Source: JAMCXS01 sp964459065 (GTDB lineage: Bacteria; Acidobacteriota; Terriglobia; UBA7540). Taken from it: DNA of 5,838 nucleotides. Below the pieces are notes generated by a model that saw only the letters and a program-made list of their open reading frames with translations, was not told the DNA's origin and ran no database searches. Below, in pieces: positions 1-4,969 of the stretch. The DNA is taken from the NCBI GenBank assembly GCA_964459065.1, contig CAYWMN010000241.1, positions 1 to 5,838 of the forward strand, read 5' to 3'. How positions within the stretch are numbered: the first letter of the stretch is position 1; each line of letters starts with the position of its first letter. Position numbers and translations under genes: made by a program.

Positions 1-1279
1 GCGCAGGCTCTAGCTTTAACAGCACCGTTGCGTGCGCCGGGACGCGGGCGGTGTATTGCTTCCGGAAGGTTCCCTTGTTGCGGCGCTGCCAGAGATCGCG
101 GACGCGCCACGGGCCGGAAATTCCAAGGCCGCTCCAGTGGAGGGTGATCTGGTGCGGCGCGGCGGCTCGATTCAAAAGGGCGACGGCTTTTGAACCGCCG
201 CTGAGCGGCTTGGCCCAGACCTGAAGTTTTCCGTCATCCGACTGGCTTGCCACACGGGCCTGCCGGCCCAGCGGGTCCTGATCGATCGCGATCACTTCCT
301 GGTTGGTGATAATCGCCCGGGCGTAGCGGGGCATGTGGAAGACGTCATTGCCGAGGACGAGCGGCGCGGCCACCATAGCCCACAGGCTGAACTGGGTTCG
401 CTCTTCGGTTGGGTTGAGGCCGCCCGGAACGCCCACCTCGAGCATGTCGGGATAGTTCCAGCCTTTGCCGGGCCCGACATCTTTGCTGTCAGGATGCTGG
501 TTGGCGTCGAGGTTCCTCATCAATCCGCCCCACGAGCCGCCGATCGTGGATTTGTGATCCCAGTTGTCGATATCCGGGCCGGTCCGCCAGAAGGTGCCGG
601 CATTTCTTCCCCACAGCCAGGGATCGCCTCTGCCCCAGGAGCAGATTTCAATAATAAAAGGACGGTGGGTCGCCTTGATCGCCTCCGCAAACTGCAGGTA
701 TTGGGTCTTGGGATCGAGGCCCGCCGCCTTGCCGCCGCACCAGTCGATTTTCACTCCGTCAAAGCCCCATTGCGCCCACCGCGCGGCGTCGTCGCGATAG
801 TGTCCCAGAGAGCCCGCGCCAAAAAAAGTGCGGCCGCATTTCTTGACTCCCGCATCCGTATAAGTCCGCACTTTGAGTCCGCGCTGGTGAATGTAGGCGG
901 TGACGGGGCGAAACCCGTGAGGGAATAGTTTCAGGTTCGGTTCGATTTGGCCGTTCTTGTCGCGGTCGTGGTCGTAGCACTCAATGGTCAGATATGTGTA
1001 CCCGAGATCCCGTAAGCCGGAAGTGGCAAAAAAATCCGCCAGCCTCCGGTAGTACGGAGCGCCCCATTGGTACCGGCTGCCGCAGTGGTCGAAATTCCAG
1101 GGCTCCCACCCCATGGGCGGCACGCGGTTGCCGGGCGGCCAGGCTGCGGCAACGCTTGCCATCATCAGCATCAGAACCAGGGCCCACCCCAGCTTTCGAG
1201 CCGGATTGAACGGCCCGATCGGCGCTGGAGAAGAATTATTGCGAGCGATGGGGTCAGTTTTCTGCGAACCAGTGAACAT
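1..1279 (-). CDS. Secreted GH27 alpha-galactosidase-like glycoside hydrolase (3' end beyond window)
   Basis: A retaining exo-glycosidase of family GH27 (clan GH-D), probably exported to cleave alpha-galactosyl-type residues from glycans. I translated it by hand: 426 codons are visible and no stop is reached at the left edge. The start is an ATG with AAGGAG 5 nt upstream. Residues 1-46 look like a Sec signal: RK at 28-29, hydrophobic 30-46, likely cleavage after AAA46. The (beta/alpha)8 barrel follows, with PPMGW (54-58), nucleophile D179 in VKIDWC (K177 and C181 also conserved), R232 and acid/base D236 in GPDIDN, then WNYPDML (274-280) and a C-terminal beta-sandwich (about 335-426). Compared with human alpha-galactosidase A, the Asp pair of IDDC is a single Glu (E100), the C2-recognition Glu of CEW is Ser (S214), and WNDPDML has Tyr at 276. 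Family and mechanism are secure, but the sugar specificity is not. At about 426 residues the protein is near the usual length, so only a short tail or an extra C-terminal domain is missing. Confidence 0.93.
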   Translation of the reverse strand, partial: MFTGSQKTDPIARNNSSPAPIGPFNPARKLGWALVLMLMMASVAAAWPPGNRVPPMGWEPWNFDHCGSRYQWGAPYYRRLADFFATSGLRDLGYTYLTIECYDHDRDKNGQIEPNLKLFPHGFRPVTAYIHQRGLKVRTYTDAGVKKCGRTFFGAGSLGHYRDDAARWAQWGFDGVKIDWCGGKAAGLDPKTQYLQFAEAIKATHRPFIIEICSWGRGDPWLWGRNAGTFWRTGPDIDNWDHKSTIGGSWGGLMRNLDANQHPDSKDVGPGKGWNYPDMLEVGVPGGLNPTEERTQFSLWAMVAAPLVLGNDVFHMPRYARAIITNQEVIAIDQDPLGRQARVASQSDDGKLQVWAKPLSGGSKAVALLNRAAAPHQITLHWSGLGISGPWRVRDLWQRRNKGTFRKQYTARVPAHATVLLKLEPA

Positions 1280-1284
1280 GGACG

Positions 1285-1290
1285 CTCCTT
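1285..1290 (-). promoter_or_regulatory. Shine-Dalgarno of the GH27 gene
   Basis: AAGGAG on the minus strand, 5 nt before the ATG at 1279. It fixes the start and thereby includes the long positively charged n-region before the signal-peptide core; no other in-frame ATG before the hydrophobic segment competes. Confidence 0.75.
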
Positions 1291-1328
1291 GGGTTGGGGC
1301 AAATCTCGCCATCCGCGGCGCTTCGATG

Positions 1329-1343
1329 CCGGCCGGAGGCCGG
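1329..1343. repeat. Inverted repeat CCGGCC-GGA-GGCCGG
   Basis: Perfect 6-bp arms around a 3-nt loop, 50 to 64 bp upstream of the GH27 start. It lies in the spacer between the methyltransferase and GH27 genes and is the first of three closely spaced hairpins there. There is no T-run next to it, so it is not a terminator on its own. It could be part of a 5' leader structure, a small repetitive element, or chance in GC-rich DNA. Confidence 0.4.
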
Positions 1344-1368
1344 AGCTGCGTCGGGGTAGCACAAACAT

Positions 1369-1388
1369 GCGCGGTGAGGACACCGCGC
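1369..1388. repeat. Inverted repeat GCGCGGTG-AGGA-CACCGCGC
   Basis: Perfect 8-bp arms with a 4-nt loop; the helix can be extended by a T·G and an A-T pair on the outside (1367-1390). It lies only 12 bp from the terminator hairpin at 1401-1427. It may be a stable RNA stem in the GH27 leader, a second terminator-like stem, or the core of a dispersed palindromic repeat. The sequence shows the structure; the role is unknown. Confidence 0.55.
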
Positions 1389-1393
1389 GTACA

Positions 1394-1427
1394 GAAAAGC
1401 CGCAGACCCCAATTTGTGGGGTCTGCG
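1394..1427 (-). terminator. Rho-independent terminator of the methyltransferase gene
   Basis: Read on the minus strand, a perfect 10-bp stem (CGCAGACCCC / GGGGTCTGCG, 1401-1427) with a 7-nt A/T-rich loop is followed by GCTTTTC. It starts 42 nt after the methyltransferase stop codon, where a terminator is expected. The T-run is short (four), so termination may be incomplete. In the opposite direction no T-run follows, so it should act on leftward transcription only. It separates the methyltransferase from the GH27 gene. Confidence 0.75.
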
Positions 1428-1469
1428 CTATCGGCCCCAAACCGGCGGTTCGTGTTACCCGCTGAAGTT

Positions 1470-2522
1470 CTACTTAATGCCCACGACCATGGAATCGGGA
1501 CCCGTGAGGTGCTCGACGCGAGTCTCACGGAAGCCTGCCTTCTTCATCCATCCGCAGCAGTCGGTTCCGGTGTAGTCGAACCCTCCCTGGGTTTCGATCA
1601 ACATGTTGAGGCTGGCCAGCAGGCCGAAAGCGTTGGCTCTGCGGTCGTCATCAATCACCGCGTCATAGACGACCAGCGCGCCGTTTTTGGGCAAGGCCTT
1701 GGCGGCTTTGGAGAGGAGCGTCAGTTTCTCTTCCAGGTTCCAGTCATGCAGGATGTGCCCCATCACCAGAACGTCGGTTTCGGGCAGAGGGTCCTCGAAG
1801 AAGTTGCCGGCATGGAAGTTCAGGCGCGGCCGCAGCCCGAAGGAGTGGACGTACTCTTCAAAATAGGGCTGCACGGCTGCCAGATCGAACCCGACGCCCT
1901 CGACGTGTTCGTGCTTGAGGGCAATCTGCGCCGGCAGTCCGCCCTGCGCCGTGCCGATATCGGAGAAAGTCTTGTATTCGCTCCAGGGAAATTTTGCGGC
2001 GATGGCCTTGGCGGCGCCCATGCTGATGGCGGTCATGGCTTGCAGAAAGCCCCGCATCCGCTGGGGATCGGAATAGAGCGCGGCAAAAGGTTCGCCGCCC
2101 TGCTTGGCTTCATTCTGGGGACGCCCGGTGCGCAGCCCTTCGGTGAGCGAGCCCCAGTGGTGGTAGAGTCGGGCATTGGCCATTTCCAGTATGCCGCCGA
2201 CGTAAGTCGGCTTGGCTCGATCGAGAAAGAGATCCGCCTCGCGGGAGTTCGAGTAATGGCCGTCCCGGCGCTCCAGGATTCCCAGCGCCACCAGCGCATC
2301 AAGAAAATCCGCGGCGCTTCTCATGTGTAACCCGAGCGACTGAGAAAGCTCGTCCAGTCGTGCAGGTCCTTGGGCAAGCTGCGTAAAAACGTCCAGCTCC
2401 ACGGCGCTCAGCAGCGTTTTGGAACTCCAAAATCCCAGCCCGAGCTGCAACAATTTGTCAGGCGCCGGAGGCGCTCCGCCGTCCGGCCGCACGGGCGCCT
2501 CATTTTGAGTCGATGTATCCAT
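1470..2522 (-). CDS. SAM-dependent O-methyltransferase, family 2 (CrtF/TcmO/plant COMT-like)
   Basis: A cytoplasmic methyltransferase that would transfer a methyl group from SAM to a hydroxyl on a small molecule; the substrate cannot be read from the sequence. The ATG at 2522 is chosen because GAAGGGG lies just upstream; an in-frame TTG at 2561 would add 13 residues but lacks a ribosome binding site. The 350-residue product has the family's two parts. The N-terminal winged-helix dimerisation domain covers about 22-115. The Rossmann domain covers about 165-350, with SAM motif I DIGTAQGG (188-194), acidic D213 in GFDLAAV, and the catalytic HDW (H259-D260-W261) in HILHDW. D287 and D321 fall where plant COMT has supporting Glu residues. 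Motif I lacks the usual GGGxG pattern but keeps G190 and G193-G194. The gene is 144 bp downstream of the rhomboid stop with palindromes in that gap, and a terminator follows, so it is probably its own unit. Confidence 0.9.
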   Translation of the reverse strand: MDTSTQNEAPVRPDGGAPPAPDKLLQLGLGFWSSKTLLSAVELDVFTQLAQGPARLDELSQSLGLHMRSAADFLDALVALGILERRDGHYSNSREADLFLDRAKPTYVGGILEMANARLYHHWGSLTEGLRTGRPQNEAKQGGEPFAALYSDPQRMRGFLQAMTAISMGAAKAIAAKFPWSEYKTFSDIGTAQGGLPAQIALKHEHVEGVGFDLAAVQPYFEEYVHSFGLRPRLNFHAGNFFEDPLPETDVLVMGHILHDWNLEEKLTLLSKAAKALPKNGALVVYDAVIDDDRRANAFGLLASLNMLIETQGGFDYTGTDCCGWMKKAGFRETRVEHLTGPDSMVVGIK

Positions 2523-2532
2523 ACCCCACCCC

Positions 2533-2563
2533 TTCAATTTTTGAATGGCTTGCCCCGGCAAGC
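2533..2563 (-). promoter_or_regulatory. Two adjacent palindromes directly upstream of the methyltransferase ribosome binding site
   Basis: Two perfect inverted repeats lie 2 bp apart: TTCAA-TTT-TTGAA (2533-2545) and GCTTGCC-CC-GGCAAGC (2548-2563). The TTGAA arm runs straight into GGGG, so it overlaps the Shine-Dalgarno region of the methyltransferase (start 2522). In RNA the distal one can form a 6-bp stem with a CGGG tetraloop. They could be repressor operators near the transcription start or a structured leader controlling translation. I see no convincing -35/-10 pair nearby. Their perfection and position are observed; any regulatory role is inferred. Confidence 0.45.
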
Positions 2564-2666
2564 AGTCGATTCATGGTATCTGAAAAAAACGGGCCGCGCG
2601 GGAAAAATTGCAGGCACCGACTAAGGCGGGCGTGCGAACGAAACGGGCAGGGGACTTAAAGCGCCA

Positions 2667-4100
2667 TCACATCCGCGCAGACTTGCGGAACAGGGCCATG
2701 TGCTTGCGCATCTCCTGGTTGCCGGGGTCGATTGCCAGGGCTTTCTGCTGAACCTGGACAGCCTGCTGATATTGCCTGTTTCGATAAAGGGCTTCGGCGA
2801 GGGTGTCGAGATATTCCGCCTGTTTCCAGTGCGTCAGCTTGACCGCTTGCCGGGCCTGCTGAAGAGCTTCCGAGGGATTGCGGTACCGCGGGTTCGCGGC
2901 GGTTGCCAGCAGCCAGGCCAGATTGTTATGGGCCATCGCAAGGCCGGGCTTCATCCGCAAAGCCGCCCGGTAATGCTGGATGGCTTCCGGATACAAGTGC
3001 TGAGCGGCGCACAGATCGGCCAGACCCTGCTGCGCGCCGGCGGATTTGGGATTTTTTCCCACCGCCGCCTCCAGGTACTTTTGCGCTTTGCCGGGGTCTC
3101 CCTGCCGTTGATAGGCGACGGCTAATCCCAGCTCTGCCTGCGGAGAACCGGGGGTCAGCCGCAGGGCGGTTTGGTATTGCCGGATCGCTTCAGCCGTACG
3201 GTTCCGGCTGAGATCAAGCGAGGCCACGGCTTCATAAGGGCGTTCATCATTCGGGTTCAGGCGTTCGGCCTGTTTGAAGAGCTCGCGCGCCCGGCCGTCC
3301 TGGTGATGATTGCGGAACTCGATTCCCTGCCGGATCAGCCGGGTCGCCTGAAGCGAAGCCCGGTAATGGCCGGCGGTGGCAAACATCGCCACACCCACAA
3401 TGGCGATGGGGAGCACGACGATCTGCTGTGGGAGCCTGGAGAATATCCAGGCGCGAGCCGGCCATGCATGGGGAGGCGGAATCAGTCCCGCCAGCGCCAT
3501 GCCTCCCAGCAAGCCGCCCAGGTGTCCCCAGTTGTCAATCATGTGCGGCAGGGAAAGGCCGATGACGAAGTTGAGCGCAATCAGAACCACCATGCCCCAG
3601 CCAAAAGCGAGCTTCCAGCGCCAGGGCACCACTTCCGGATGCAGGTATCCGGTGACCAGCATGGCTCCGGCCACGCCGAAAATCGCCCCGGAAGCTCCGG
3701 CGGCCACGTTGTTGGACATTTCCATGGACAGCAGCGATCCGGTGATGCCGGCGCCGACATAGATGAGGGAAAAGCGCCCGTAACCATAAACCTGCTCGAG
3801 GATCGGTCCCAGCAGGTAGAGCGCGTACAGGTTGACGACGAGATGAAACCAGCCGATGTGGAGAAACATCGGCATCACCAGCCGCCAGTATTGGCCTTGC
3901 CGGAGGTAAGGGCCGTAGGAAGCGCCGAAATTCAGCAGGACGCCCAGGTGCTGGGAGCCGCCCGCCAGTGTTTCCAGAATGAAGACGGCGACGCACAAGG
4001 CGACCAGAACCAGCGTGGCGATGGGCCAATAGCGGGGCCATCGGTAGGAGAACCGCGGCAGGCGGCGCGTGGTCAGATGATATCCGTCAAACGGCTTCAT
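2667..4100 (-). CDS. Rhomboid-family intramembrane serine protease with C-terminal TPR domain
   Basis: Rhomboids cut transmembrane substrates inside the inner membrane with a Ser-His dyad. The 477-residue product starts with a rhomboid core (PF01694-type). TM1 is about 25-45, followed by the L1 loop WR motif (W72-R73). TM2 carries H86 and N90 (oxyanion side, HxxxN), TM4 carries the nucleophile S137 in GASG, and TM6 carries the general base H193 in WGHLGG. A seventh hydrophobic segment (224-246) follows, then about six TPR repeats (roughly 253-470, ending ...AIDPGN). All catalytic residues are present, so it should be active. With the usual N-in core, the extra seventh helix would place the TPR domain in the periplasm. 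The ATG at 4100 overlaps the stop of a mini-ORF (ATGA). An in-frame TTG at 4157 with GAGG upstream is an alternative start, adding 19 polar residues. Its native substrate is unknown. Confidence 0.93.
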   Translation of the reverse strand: MKPFDGYHLTTRRLPRFSYRWPRYWPIATLVLVALCVAVFILETLAGGSQHLGVLLNFGASYGPYLRQGQYWRLVMPMFLHIGWFHLVVNLYALYLLGPILEQVYGYGRFSLIYVGAGITGSLLSMEMSNNVAAGASGAIFGVAGAMLVTGYLHPEVVPWRWKLAFGWGMVVLIALNFVIGLSLPHMIDNWGHLGGLLGGMALAGLIPPPHAWPARAWIFSRLPQQIVVLPIAIVGVAMFATAGHYRASLQATRLIRQGIEFRNHHQDGRARELFKQAERLNPNDERPYEAVASLDLSRNRTAEAIRQYQTALRLTPGSPQAELGLAVAYQRQGDPGKAQKYLEAAVGKNPKSAGAQQGLADLCAAQHLYPEAIQHYRAALRMKPGLAMAHNNLAWLLATAANPRYRNPSEALQQARQAVKLTHWKQAEYLDTLAEALYRNRQYQQAVQVQQKALAIDPGNQEMRKHMALFRKSARM

Positions 4101-4201
4101 GCTTTGCCCCGTCGCTGTCGGCAGGCGGCAGGTTGAATGGGAGAGCCGGGTGAACAAGAGACCGCCTCAAAGCGCGGCGGCGAGCCGTTGCCAGCGTTCA
4201 T
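4097..4201 (-). CDS. Small leader ORF (34 aa) overlapping the rhomboid start
   Basis: Not recognised as a known peptide. It opens with ATG at 4201, 4 nt after the strongest Shine-Dalgarno in this region (AGGGAGGA), about 28 nt below a predicted transcription start. It ends in TGA at 4099-4097, sharing ATGA with the rhomboid ATG at 4100. The product is short, Ser/Pro-rich in the middle and basic at the end (RQRRGKA), with no membrane segment and two Cys. The rhomboid ATG itself has only a weak GGGG upstream, so ribosomes finishing this ORF could restart on the rhomboid gene (translational coupling). It is in a different frame from the rhomboid. A sequencing frameshift that detached a real N-terminus is possible but unlikely, since the peptide does not resemble a rhomboid N-terminus. 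Conservation across relatives would decide whether it is real. Confidence 0.5.
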   Translation of the reverse strand: MNAGNGSPPRFEAVSCSPGSPIQPAACRQRRGKA

Positions 4202-4205
4202 CCCG

Positions 4206-4213
4206 TCCTCCCT
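4206..4213 (-). promoter_or_regulatory. Strong Shine-Dalgarno serving the leader ORF, not the rhomboid ATG
   Basis: AGGGAGGA on the minus strand, 4 nt before the ATG at 4201 and more than 100 nt before the rhomboid ATG. Its strength and spacing are the main argument that the 34-codon ORF is translated. Confidence 0.55.
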
Positions 4214-4235
4214 GGAATCTTGGTTCCGAGGCCAA

Positions 4236-4244
4236 ATTATACCA
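4236..4244 (-). promoter_or_regulatory. Extended -10 promoter for the leader ORF and rhomboid gene
   Basis: TGGTATAAT on the minus strand combines a perfect TATAAT (4241-4236) with the TGn extension (4244-4242), standing out from GC-rich surroundings. No TTGACA-like -35 is found at 16-18 bp (GGTACC occupies that place), which is acceptable for extended -10 promoters. The predicted start is about 4229, giving a 5' leader of about 28 nt before the mini-ORF and about 130 nt before the rhomboid ATG. Confidence 0.6.
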
Positions 4245-4274
4245 TTCCTCCCGCCGGCGGTACCGGGTGCGCGT

Positions 4275-4288
4275 TTCGGTTGACCGAA
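4275..4288. promoter_or_regulatory. Perfect palindrome TTCGGT-TG-ACCGAA, operator candidate
   Basis: Two 6-bp half-sites separated by 2 bp, in the intergenic region between the divergent rhomboid and rhodanese genes. Its centre is about 50 bp upstream of the predicted rhomboid transcription start, a position typical of activator or dual-control sites. It also contains TTGACC, a near-consensus -35 for rightward transcription, but no good -10 follows at 16-18 bp. The binding protein, if any, is unknown. Confidence 0.4.
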
Positions 4289-4323
4289 TGTCCCGGCCTG
4301 CGACCGGTTATCGGGCTTGATGC

Positions 4324-4361
4324 CGCCCCTGGGGGATGCTCTATCCTCGGCCTGAGGGGCG
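4324..4361 (+). promoter_or_regulatory. Possible stem sequestering the rhodanese ribosome binding site
   Basis: CGCCCCT (4324-4330) is exactly complementary to AGGGGCG (4355-4361). The right arm contains most of GAGGGG (4354-4359), the only good Shine-Dalgarno for the gene starting at 4369. If transcription begins upstream of 4324, the stem could mask the site. The 24-nt loop and the uncertain transcription start make this tentative. Confidence 0.3.
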
Positions 4362-4368
4362 TGCTAGT

Positions 4369-4863
4369 ATGTTATTCATGAACAGATTATCCATTGAATA
4401 CAGGCGTCGTTTCGGCTTTTATGTTGTTTCTGCGTTGGCTCTGGGGGCGCTTTGCCTTGCCTGCAACCCTGGAGCTTCCGCGGCTTCAAACCCCTGGACG
4501 CCGAGCCAGGTGGTTGAGCCCGCTACGCTTGCCAGGGAACTGAAATCATCCACAAACAAGCCCCTGCTTTTGCAGGTGGGATTCCGCCGTCTTTATGACC
4601 AGGGTCACATTCCCGGCTCCGAGTATTGCGGGCCGGCTTTCCGGCCCGGCGGCATCGCCAAGCTGAAGAAATGCCTGGCCGGCGTGCCGCATAACCGGGC
4701 GATTGTGATTTACTGCGGCTGCTGCCCCTGGCAGGAATGCCCGAATGTTCGCCCGGCCTTTGAGGCGGCCAAGCGCATGGGCTTCACGCGGCTCAAGGTG
4801 CTTGATATCCCCCACAATTTCGGCCGCGACTGGGCGCAGCAAGGTTACCCGACCGAGCGATGA
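4369..4863 (+). CDS. Exported rhodanese-like domain protein with cysteine-rich active loop
   Basis: A single-domain rhodanese-fold protein that probably handles sulfane sulfur or redox chemistry in the periplasm. I place the start at ATG 4369, 9 nt after GAGGGG, giving 164 residues. ATG 4378 is an alternative, and would be nearly leaderless if TGCTAGTAT (4362-4370) is a -10. ATG 4336 has no usable ribosome binding site. Residues 1-38 form a signal peptide: basic YRRR (11-14), hydrophobic 15-31, likely cleavage after ASA38. LAC at 30-32 is a poor lipobox, so lipoprotein anchoring is doubtful. The rhodanese domain covers about 44-162, with GHIPGS (79-84), strand AIVIY (111-115), then the active loop. 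The loop is CGCCPWQECPN with C116 as expected nucleophile plus C118, C119 and C124, in place of the usual CRxGxR. C87 and C102 also lie in the mature domain. It reads away from the rhomboid and towards htpX, 106 bp upstream of it. Confidence 0.85.
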   Translation: MLFMNRLSIEYRRRFGFYVVSALALGALCLACNPGASAASNPWTPSQVVEPATLARELKSSTNKPLLLQVGFRRLYDQGHIPGSEYCGPAFRPGGIAKLKKCLAGVPHNRAIVIYCGCCPWQECPNVRPAFEAAKRMGFTRLKVLDIPHNFGRDWAQQGYPTER

Positions 4864-4930
4864 ACCACCCCGAAGCCGCAGCGGCATCGAGACGCGTTTG
4901 GCGGGGAACCGCAAGGCCGATGGCGGCATC

Positions 4931-4943
4931 TAATAATTATAGG
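4931..4943 (+). promoter_or_regulatory. A/T-rich -10 candidate upstream of htpX
   Basis: TAATAATTATAGG is the only A/T-rich island in the 106-bp gap between the rhodanese gene and htpX, about 30 bp before the htpX start. Several registers resemble TATAAT (TAATAA, TAATTA, TATAGG), but no matching -35 is seen at 16-18 bp. htpX may have its own promoter here or be read from upstream. Confidence 0.3.
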
Positions 4944-4956
4944 ATTGCAGCAGGTC

Positions 4957-4961
4957 AGGAG
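4957..4961 (+). promoter_or_regulatory. Shine-Dalgarno of htpX
   Basis: AGGAG, 8 nt before the ATG at 4970. It supports this start, which also gives the expected N-terminal membrane segment. Confidence 0.75.
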
Positions 4962-4969
4962 TTTGAGTT

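Noticed and set aside
335..928. Plus-strand open frame of 197 codons
   Set aside because: It lies antisense to the GH27 gene, and its translation shows no recognisable family. The minus-strand frame carries all GH27 motifs.
1113..2330. Long plus-strand open frame of 405 codons
   Set aside because: Shadow of the methyltransferase in GC-rich DNA, running across the terminator hairpin and the GH27 start. Its residues show no family signature, while the minus strand encodes a complete O-methyltransferase.
2523..2561. TTG at 2561 as the methyltransferase start, adding 13 residues
   Set aside because: No Shine-Dalgarno precedes it, and the region holds two palindromes. ATG 2522 has GAAGGGG at good spacing and gives a normal family length.
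2583..2589. T7 tract (minus strand) as a terminator for the rhomboid gene
   Set aside because: No stem of more than 3-4 bp can be drawn directly before it, so a hairpin terminator is not supported.
3171..4136. Plus-strand open frame of 321 codons
   Set aside because: Antisense to the rhomboid-TPR gene. It is hydrophilic, rich in His, Gln, Gly and Asp, and has no domain; the opposite strand has the intact catalytic motifs.
4336..4368. ATG 4336 as the start of the rhodanese-like protein
   Set aside because: The G-run touches the ATG, leaving no spacing for a ribosome binding site. It would add 11 residues ahead of an already complete signal peptide.
4871..4884. GCCGC-A-GCGGC inverted repeat after the rhodanese gene as a terminator
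   Set aside because: The one-base spacer leaves no workable loop without losing pairs, and no T-run follows.
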